A stretch of DNA of 64,000 bases from Chloroflexota bacterium (GTDB lineage: Bacteria; Chloroflexota; JAJPGV01), in assembly GCA_021325635.1 (NCBI GenBank), contig JAJPGV010000033.1:96436-160435 (forward strand), given 5' to 3'. The position numbers and the translations under genes were made by a program. Shown here in pieces: positions 58,208 to 64,000 of this stretch (positions within the stretch are counted from its first letter, which is position 1; each line of letters starts with the position of its first letter). Under the pieces are notes generated by a model. That model was not told the origin of the DNA. It ran no database searches and worked only from the letters and a program-made list of their open reading frames with translations.

Positions 58208-61200
58208 CTATGCAGGCATGACGTCGCTTGCGTTGACATAGGCATAGTTGCCGGTCGCCGGATCGAGTACCAGCAGGCGGCCGAGGATCTGCGGTTCTAC
58301 TACGAGCAGGTAGCTGGAAGCCGGTTTGAGCCCGAAGACGATGGCAGCGTCGTCGTAGCCGGAGAATTCCGGAGTATCATCGCCGGCGGTTTGCACCCAG
58401 CGGATAGGGGTTGGAATCAGCGTGACAGCCGACCCCAGGGCGTGCGTCGTCACGGTAACCGTCGCGGCGTCACCATCGGGCGCAACGTTCGCGGGAGGGA
58501 ACAGCACGAAGGTGCCCGCGGGGAAGCCCAAGGGGTTCTCGATAGCAGGCGATTCGGCATCGATAACGTAGACAGGGGCGAGACGTAACACCTCACCGTT
58601 GACCTGCCGCAGGTCGGCCTCGCTGCAGCGCAGGGTGAGCGCTATGGGGCTGGAGAAGGTGGTCACCGGATTGCCGGAGGCATCGGTGAAGCGGAGATCG
58701 ACGTAGGTCCTGCCATCGCCGTCCGGCCCCATTTGCGGGCTCACGGCGACCGTGAGATCTCCGACCAGCTCCTCCATGGACGCAGGCGAAACAGCGATGG
58801 CCACGTTGCCGGCGACGACGACCCCGCCTGCGCCGGCCGGCAGCCGCGCCGCAACAGCCACAGGGCCAGTGGCAAGCATGCTGGGTGTCACGGTGGCGCT
58901 GGCGGGCAGCAGCGCTGCACCCGCAGGAAGTGGGCCGAGCGCCACCGGCGTCTGGTCGGTCAGCGGCACGGCGGTCATCGTCGGCGCCGCGGTGACCGAC
59001 GGGAATGGCGTAGGTGGGGACGTGGGTGATGCCGTCGGAGAGGCGGTGATCTGAGGCGTGGTCGTGGGCGTTGGAGGCGCTGTTGGACTGGCTGTGGGAG
59101 TGACGCTCGGTGGCGCCGTGGCAGTTGCCGGCGGAGTGGATGTTCCGGTTGACGTGGGTGTTGACGTTGGCGAGGCTGTCGCCGTCGCCGTGGGGCTGGC
59201 TGTTGAGGTCGGAGAGCTCGTCCACGTGGCAGAGGGGGTAGCGGTAGAAGAGGCTGGCTTGGTTGGGGTTGATGTCGCCGTTGGGGTGGACGATGCGGTT
59301 GGCGTGGGCGATGCCGTTGCCGAACTGGTCGGCGTAGCGGTTGCGGAAGACGCTGGGGTTGAGGTGAGCTCTGCCGGATGGACCGTGACCGTAGCGGGCG
59401 CTGGGAAGGCATCCTCACTGGCGTCCGTAGCGGCAAAGCTTCCTCCTGAGCTTGGAACCGAGCGCACGCGGTAGACGAACGAGATCGTGGCTCCGGTTTG
59501 GAGCGAGAACTGCCCGTTGCCCTGGTTGAACAGGACGAAGCAGGTCTGATTGCTATTGCATCTGCTGCCCTGGGGCGCGTTTACATAGAACGTCATGGAA
59601 CCGCCCGGCAGGGTGCTGCTTGGGCTGGAGCTGGTCGAGACGTCCAATATGTAGCCATCCGACCACTCGTCGCTGCCGGGCGCCGGCCAGCCGTTCGGCA
59701 TGAAGAATTGCAGCCGGCCATTCTGGAAGGGCAAGCCCAGGTTCGTCAGGCTGACGGTGAAATCTTGGCTGGATCCCGCCGGCGCACTGGCTGGGGATAC
59801 CGAGATCGTCCCATTGAGACCATGCGGAGTGGGCGTTGGACTTGGGGTGTCCGTTGGCGTTGCCGTCGGTGTATTCGTTGGCGTCGCGCTCGGGGTGGGC
59901 GAATTGGTTGGACTGGGCGTAGCGGTCGACGTTGGCGTGAAGCTCGGTGTTGGAGTGTTAGTGAAGGTGGGCGTGGGGGTAAGCGTTGGGGTAGGAGTGG
60001 ACGTGAGCGTTGCCGTCGGCGTAGCGGTTGGTGTGCTGGTCGGTATGGGCGTGCTGGGTGTGGCCGTCGCGGTCGGCTGTATGGGGCTGACAGCCGACGC
60101 TGTTGGGAAGGCGTCGCCGTCCGCGTCGCTCAGCTCAAACGAAGCGCTGCTCGAGGGTACGGACAAGACGGTGTAGGACAAGGAGAGGGTATCGCCGCTG
60201 CCGAGGCGAAATGGGGCTACGGCGTTATTGAACCTGATGAAGCAGGGCTGGGAGTTGCTGCAGGCGCTGCTTTGCGACGTGGCGGAAAAGGTCATGACCG
60301 GGACGGATAGCGGGTTGCCGCTCGCGTCCGTGCGGCTCAACTGGGACACGAAGCCCGACAGCGTCGAATCGCTTCCTGGTGCAGGCCAGTCCTGGGGCAC
60401 GCGGAGAGCTACGTCGGAGTTGGTGAAGGAGGATCCGCGATTGGTAATTGATAGCCGGAGCTGCTGAGAGTCACCACGGATCGGGTTGAGAGGGGTCACT
60501 TCGAACGCGCCCTGAAGGCCTCGTGGTGTCGGACTGGGGATTGGAGTGGTGGTGGGGCTGGACGTAGCCGTGCTGGTGGCAGGTGGGCTAGGCGATGGGG
60601 TCGGAGTAAGGGTGGGTGTGGAAGTGCTGGTTGCTGTCGGGGTATCTGTGGAGGTTGGGGTATCAGTTGGTGTTGGCGTGCTGGTATCCGTGACGCTTGG
60701 AGTGGCGGTTGCCGTCATTGTGGGGCTGATGGTTGCCGTGGCAGTGGGCAAAGGAGTAGCGCTGGCAGTGGCCGTCGGCGAGGGGGTCGGCGAAGGCGTA
60801 GTGGTTGCCGTGGCCGTAGGCAGGAGAGTGGCGGTGCTCGTCGGCATAGGCGTAGGTGTCTGGGTTGCTGGCGGGGTTGGCGTGGTAGTTGGTGAAGCGG
60901 TCGGACTGGGCGTGGCTGTTGCGGTTGGAGTGCTCGTGGCCGTGGGCGTGGCTGTGCTGGCGGCGACAACCGAGATCGTTGCCCCGCCGGGGAACGGATC
61001 GCCGCCATCGTCCTGGACGCTGAAGCTGCCGCCAAAGCCCGGCACCGCGCTCACGTGATAGGTGAAGGAGATGCTGGCGCCGTTCTGCAGGGAAAACGCG
61101 CTGAATAGCACGAAGCAGGATTGACTGCTTGGGCAGGGCTGGCCCTGGCTCACCGACGTGGAAAAGCTGGCTGCAGCGGGCGAAAGCGAGCTCGTTGGGT

Positions 61201-61582
61201 TCGTCGTGGTAGTCACGTTGGATACGTAGCCCGACAGCCCCGGATCGCTCCCGGGCGCCGGCCAGCCACCGGGCATGAAGAACTGCAGGCGGAAGCCGTT
61301 ACCGGGGGCTCCGCCGTTGGTGAGGGTGAGGATCACGTCCTGGGACGTGCCGATACCGACGGTGGAGGGGCTGGCGGCAAACGTCCCGCTGAACGCCAGA
61401 ACGGACGCCGGTCCAAACGACTGCGCTAAGAGAGCGCCGCAGACCACCAGCGCCGCGAGCTTTGCCAGCCGCGAGCCGGCGGCGGACAATCGCCAGCCCG
61501 CCCCTCGTCCCAAGAAACGACCCCGCCGCGTGTGAGTTTGCCGTGTCTGCCCACGTAGCTCCCGCTTGCTACGGGCAGCCAT
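58208..61582 (-). CDS. large Thr/Pro-rich surface protein with three related domains
   Basis: A 1124-residue secreted protein. A long basic n-region and a signal or anchor helix (about 38-63, ending SVLAFSG) are followed by three homologous beta domains of about 140 residues starting near residues 64, 365 and 600. Each carries a WPAPGSD motif and a CxxxQxCF disulfide-type pair ([24 protein letters not shown]). Between and after them lie Thr/Pro/Ser/Ala linkers such as [16 protein letters not shown]. The last 250 residues form a different domain ([20 protein letters not shown]) with no anchor motif. Likely an extended cell-surface stalk; role unknown. Confidence 0.85.
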   Translation of the reverse strand: MAARSKRELRGQTRQTHTRRGRFLGRGAGWRLSAAGSRLAKLAALVVCGALLAQSFGPASVLAFSGTFAASPSTVGIGTSQDVILTLTNGGAPGNGFRLQFFMPGGWPAPGSDPGLSGYVSNVTTTTNPTSSLSPAAASFSTSVSQGQPCPSSQSCFVLFSAFSLQNGASISFTYHVSAVPGFGGSFSVQDDGGDPFPGGATISVVAASTATPTATSTPTATATPSPTASPTTTPTPPATQTPTPMPTSTATLLPTATATTTPSPTPSPTATASATPLPTATATISPTMTATATPSVTDTSTPTPTDTPTSTDTPTATSTSTPTLTPTPSPSPPATSTATSSPTTTPIPSPTPRGLQGAFEVTPLNPIRGDSQQLRLSITNRGSSFTNSDVALRVPQDWPAPGSDSTLSGFVSQLSRTDASGNPLSVPVMTFSATSQSSACSNSQPCFIRFNNAVAPFRLGSGDTLSLSYTVLSVPSSSASFELSDADGDAFPTASAVSPIQPTATATPSTPIPTSTPTATPTATLTSTPTPTLTPTPTFTNTPTPSFTPTSTATPSPTNSPTPSATPTNTPTATPTDTPSPTPTPHGLNGTISVSPASAPAGSSQDFTVSLTNLGLPFQNGRLQFFMPNGWPAPGSDEWSDGYILDVSTSSSPSSTLPGGSMTFYVNAPQGSRCNSNQTCFVLFNQGNGQFSLQTGATISFVYRVRSVPSSGGSFAATDASEDAFPAPATVTVHPAELTSTPASSATATPTSSATASPTPTASSTPTATSTPTKPASSTATPSATWTSSPTSTASPTATATASPTSTPTSTGTSTPPATATAPPSVTPTASPTAPPTPTTTPQITASPTASPTSPPTPFPSVTAAPTMTAVPLTDQTPVALGPLPAGAALLPASATVTPSMLATGPVAVAARLPAGAGGVVVAGNVAIAVSPASMEELVGDLTVAVSPQMGPDGDGRTYVDLRFTDASGNPVTTFSSPIALTLRCSEADLRQVNGEVLRLAPVYVIDAESPAIENPLGFPAGTFVLFPPANVAPDGDAATVTVTTHALGSAVTLIPTPIRWVQTAGDDTPEFSGYDDAAIVFGLKPASSYLLVVEPQILGRLLVLDPATGNYAYVNASDVMPA

Positions 61583-61768
61583 TTAAGCATGCTGCCGGCC
61601 TTCAAAGCAAGCAGAAAACAGCCGGCAGAACAAAAGTAAGCGGACGCTCTATCTTTGCGATACAAATACAATCAAGCGAGCTTGTATCAGAAAGACAGGC
61701 GGGCGATAGGGCTGTCGGGCGAACGCGGGACGCTCGCTTGGACGCCGAGGGGGAGTGGCGGAAGGTGA
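61583..61768. other. intergenic region with an inverted repeat
   Basis: AT-richer than the flanking genes. GATACAA (61659-61665) and TTGTATC (61682-61688) are inverted repeats with 16 bases between. They lie about 80-105 bases upstream of the surface protein start and behind the EF-G-like stop, and may belong to the surface protein promoter. Nothing else is recognisable. Confidence 0.35.
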
Positions 61769-63838
61769 CTAGTGCGTCGCGGCCTCTTCCTTCTTATGCG
61801 CGGTTGCTTCGGCGATGACCTTCTGGGCCATGTGCGCCGGGACCTCTTCATAGCCGAGCGGCTCCATGCTGTACGTTCCTCGTCCCTGGGTGATTGACCG
61901 CAGATCCGTGGCGTACTTGAGCATCTCGGCCATGGGCACGTGCGCTCGGATCTCCTGCATGCCGCCGGCCACGGGCTCCATGCCCAGCACGTGCGCCCGC
62001 TTGCCGTTGAGATCGCCGATGACGTCGCCCATGAACTCCTGGGGCACCGTCACGGTCACATCCATGATCGGCTCGAGGAGGACCGGGTTGGCGTGCTGAG
62101 CGGCGGCCTTGAAGCCCATCGAGCCGGCGATCTTGAAGGCCATTTCGGAGGAGTCCACCGGGTGGTACGAGCCGTCGTACAGGGTGGCCTTCAGGTCGAT
62201 CACCGGGTAGCCCGCCAGTAGGCCCTCCTGCATGGCCTCCCGGATGCCCTTCTCCACCGCGGGAATGTACTGCTTCGGCACCACACCGCCGACGATGCGG
62301 TCCTCAAAGACGAAGCCTCCGCCCTTGGCTGGCTGGATCTCGATCCAGGTGTCGCCGAATTGGCCGTGGCCGCCGGTTTGCCGCTTGAAGCGGCCCTGCG
62401 CCTTGGCTGCCGACTTGATGGTCTCGCGGTAGGGCACCTTGGGCGTATGAATATCCAGGTTGATGCCGAACTTCCGCTGCATGCGCTCCACGGCGATGGC
62501 GATGTGTGACTCGCCCATGCCGGACAGCAGGTTGTCGCCTGTTTCCGCGTCCTTGTGCACGTTCAGGGTCGGATCTTCCTCGACGATGCGAGCCAGGGCG
62601 TTGCCCATCTTGTCCAGGTCGGCCTTGGTCTTGGGCTCGATGGCCGCCGAATAGATCGGCTTGGGGAAGACAATCGGCTGCAGCTTGGCCGGACCGTCCT
62701 TCACGCTCAGTGTGTCCGAGGTCGTTGTCTCCTGGAGCTTGGCCACAGCGCCCAGGTCGCCGGCGCGGATCTCGCCCACCGGCTCCGTCGTTTTGCCGCG
62801 CACAGACAGCAGTTGCCCCACGCGCTCCTCGCGGCCCTTGGTCGCGTTCCACACCTGCGAATCGCCCTTGAGCGATCCCGAGTACACCCGCAGGTAGGTC
62901 AGCTTGCCGACGAACGGATCGGCGATGGTCTTGAACACGAACGCTGCCAGCCGGTCCGGTTTGTCCTTGAGCTGGCTCGCATCCGCTTCGAGCAATGGCG
63001 CTTCCCCAGGCGACGGCGTCACCGCGACGATCCCGTCCAGCAGCGGCTGGATGCCTTTGTTCGTCAGTGCGGAAGTGGCGAAGATTGGGACGACAGCACC
63101 GGCCGCCACGGCCTTACGCAGCGCCGCCGCCAGCTGATCCGGGGCAATCTCCTCACCCTCGAGGTACTTGGACATGAGCTCGTCGTCGATCTCGACCACG
63201 GCGTCCAGCAGCTTCTCACGAGCGGCGGCAACGGCTGATTCGAGGTCGCTCGGGATGGCTGTTTCGCTGGCTTTGCCGCCGTCGAAGGTCCAGGCCTGCC
63301 CGCTGGCCACGTCGATGACGCCCTTGAAGCCGGCTTCCTGGCCAATCGGCATCTGCAGGACGACGGCCTTGGAGCTGAGCTGATCGCGCACCGCCTGCAC
63401 AGCGGCGTCGAAATCCGCGTGCTCGCGGTCGATCTTGTTGATCACCACCACGCGCGGCAGGCCGTACTCGTCGGCGATGCGCCACACGATAGTGGTCCCC
63501 ACCTCAACGCCCGCCGCGGCATCCAGCACCAGGAGCGCACTGTCCGCGACCCGCAGCCCCGCCTTGACCTCGCCTACGAAGTCCGGATAGCCCGGAACGT
63601 CGATGACATTGATCTTGTGCTCGTGGTGCTCGATGGGCAGCAGCGAAAGGTTGATGGAGATGTGATGCTTGACCTCATCGGGGTCGTAATCGGACGTGGT
63701 GTTGCCTTCGTCCACCTTGCCCAGGCGGTTGACCGCTCCGGTGTCGAACAGCATCGCTTCGGCCAGGGAGGTCTTGCCGCTGCCGCCATGGCCCACCAGC
63801 GCGACGTTACGGATCTTGTCTGCCGCGTATGCCTTCAA
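61769..63838 (-). CDS. EF-G-like translational GTPase
   Basis: A 689-residue protein with all five EF-G domains. The P loop is GHGGSGKTSL (17-26) rather than AHIDAGKTT, G3 is DVPGYPDFVGEV instead of DTPGHVDF, and NKID is present. Domain IV has GGHGQFGDTWIEIQP and the C-terminal part ADLRSITQGRGTYSMEPLGY. These differences place it among the divergent EF-G-like (EF-G2 type) GTPases, which usually accompany a canonical fusA and are not needed for normal translocation. Its role is unknown. TTG start at 63838; heptad repeats occupy its 5' untranslated region. Confidence 0.9.
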   Translation of the reverse strand: MKAYAADKIRNVALVGHGGSGKTSLAEAMLFDTGAVNRLGKVDEGNTTSDYDPDEVKHHISINLSLLPIEHHEHKINVIDVPGYPDFVGEVKAGLRVADSALLVLDAAAGVEVGTTIVWRIADEYGLPRVVVINKIDREHADFDAAVQAVRDQLSSKAVVLQMPIGQEAGFKGVIDVASGQAWTFDGGKASETAIPSDLESAVAAAREKLLDAVVEIDDELMSKYLEGEEIAPDQLAAALRKAVAAGAVVPIFATSALTNKGIQPLLDGIVAVTPSPGEAPLLEADASQLKDKPDRLAAFVFKTIADPFVGKLTYLRVYSGSLKGDSQVWNATKGREERVGQLLSVRGKTTEPVGEIRAGDLGAVAKLQETTTSDTLSVKDGPAKLQPIVFPKPIYSAAIEPKTKADLDKMGNALARIVEEDPTLNVHKDAETGDNLLSGMGESHIAIAVERMQRKFGINLDIHTPKVPYRETIKSAAKAQGRFKRQTGGHGQFGDTWIEIQPAKGGGFVFEDRIVGGVVPKQYIPAVEKGIREAMQEGLLAGYPVIDLKATLYDGSYHPVDSSEMAFKIAGSMGFKAAAQHANPVLLEPIMDVTVTVPQEFMGDVIGDLNGKRAHVLGMEPVAGGMQEIRAHVPMAEMLKYATDLRSITQGRGTYSMEPLGYEEVPAHMAQKVIAEATAHKKEEAATH

Positions 63839-64000
63839 GGTCGCTTCGCTCCCAGTGAAGAGTTAAGAGTGAAGAGTTAAGCATGGCGAGGCCGGAAACG
63901 ACTTGCAGCCGTATGGCAGGCGAGCTGTTTACAACCTCTTAGCGCAGCACATTATGCAACAGAGGGCGCGTGGGTCGCTTCGCTCCCAGTGAAGAGTGAA
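63839..64000. repeat. direct repeat with heptad arrays at the window edge
   Basis: The 25-base sequence GGTCGCTTCGCTCCCAGTGA-AGAGT occurs at 63839-63863 and again at 63973-63997, 134 bases apart. The first copy runs into period-7 units GTTAAGA-GTGAAGA-GTTAAG; the second runs into AGTGAA and off the window. The unit is the same AGAGTGA heptad found at 6646-6671. The first copy covers the region just upstream of the EF-G-like start codon. About 110 bases between the copies hold no gene. Confidence 0.8.

Noticed and set aside
58800..61000. Long Val/Gly/Ala-rich plus-strand frames opposite the surface protein
   Set aside because: They are the antisense reading of Thr/Pro/Ala codon repeats and carry no start signal or domain.
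1..64000. tRNA, rRNA and CRISPR genes
   Set aside because: I looked for T-loop-like GGTTCGA motifs in folding context and for regularly spaced repeats and found none convincing; this was by eye, so a tRNAscan run could overturn it.

Overview
The window is GC-rich, densely coded bacterial chromosome. I read it as Chloroflexota by inference, without any search. The clues are lipoproteins with long Ala/Ser/Pro/Lys-rich linkers after the lipobox, secreted proteins with repeats around a GGLDxFGYP core, a dnaK-grpE-dnaJ-hspR operon next to lexA, and a fused trpE-trpG. I see no tRNA, rRNA or CRISPR array.

1-5.2 kb (mostly minus strand): a Gld-type ABC exporter (ATPase, permease, cut GldG-like subunit), a TatA/B protein, a small alpha/beta-barrel protein and a GAF plus HD-GYP phosphodiesterase. 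5.3-12.2 kb: a DUF2851 protein, a LysM protein, an inositol-monophosphatase-like protein with one metal ligand replaced, archaeal-type aspartate-semialdehyde dehydrogenase, a ClC channel with CBS domains and a YceI-like lipoprotein. A striking heptanucleotide repeat element lies between the divergent DUF2851 and LysM genes. 12.3-19.1 kb: a NitT/TauT-type ABC importer, then a four-gene overlapping operon of ECF sigma factor, probable membrane anti-sigma factor and a two-part ABC exporter.

19.2-24.8 kb: a cluster of unknown pathway, with an ATP-grasp ligase, a B12-binding radical SAM protein ending in a CCAEP tail, a YggX-like protein, a formyltransferase, a PhnD-like binding protein and a DUF3052 protein. 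24.8-30.0 kb: lexA with an operator, hspR, dnaJ, grpE and dnaK; the dnaK promoter's -35 box forms half of a HAIR-like HspR site. 30.0-36.9 kb: thioesterase, a linker-only lipoprotein, a C39-like peptidase, an L,D-transpeptidase, membrane proteins and an Mca-like amidase.

37.3-44.4 kb: a complete tryptophan operon (trpEG-D-C-F-B-A, every junction after trpEG overlapping by 4-11 bases). It is preceded by a promoter, an apparently leaderless 15-residue leader peptide with three consecutive Trp codons, and mutually exclusive hairpins, which together form a classical attenuator. A complete ISKra4-type element (25-bp perfect terminal repeats, 9-bp target duplication) sits just behind trpA.

46.1-64 kb: a zinc-ribbon protein, a metallo-beta-lactamase fused to a degenerate receiver, glycolate-oxidase-like GlcD/GlcF, a SpoIID-type secreted protein, parA overlapping ftsZ, an orphan solute-binding protein divergent from a GntR regulator whose start codon is the centre of a palindrome, a secreted HELTH metalloprotease-like protein, a decayed aspartic protease gene, a 1124-residue Thr/Pro-rich surface protein and an EF-G-like GTPase. 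Heptad repeats reappear at the right edge. Several genes have a -10 box 6-10 bases before the start codon and no Shine-Dalgarno, suggesting leaderless transcripts are common.
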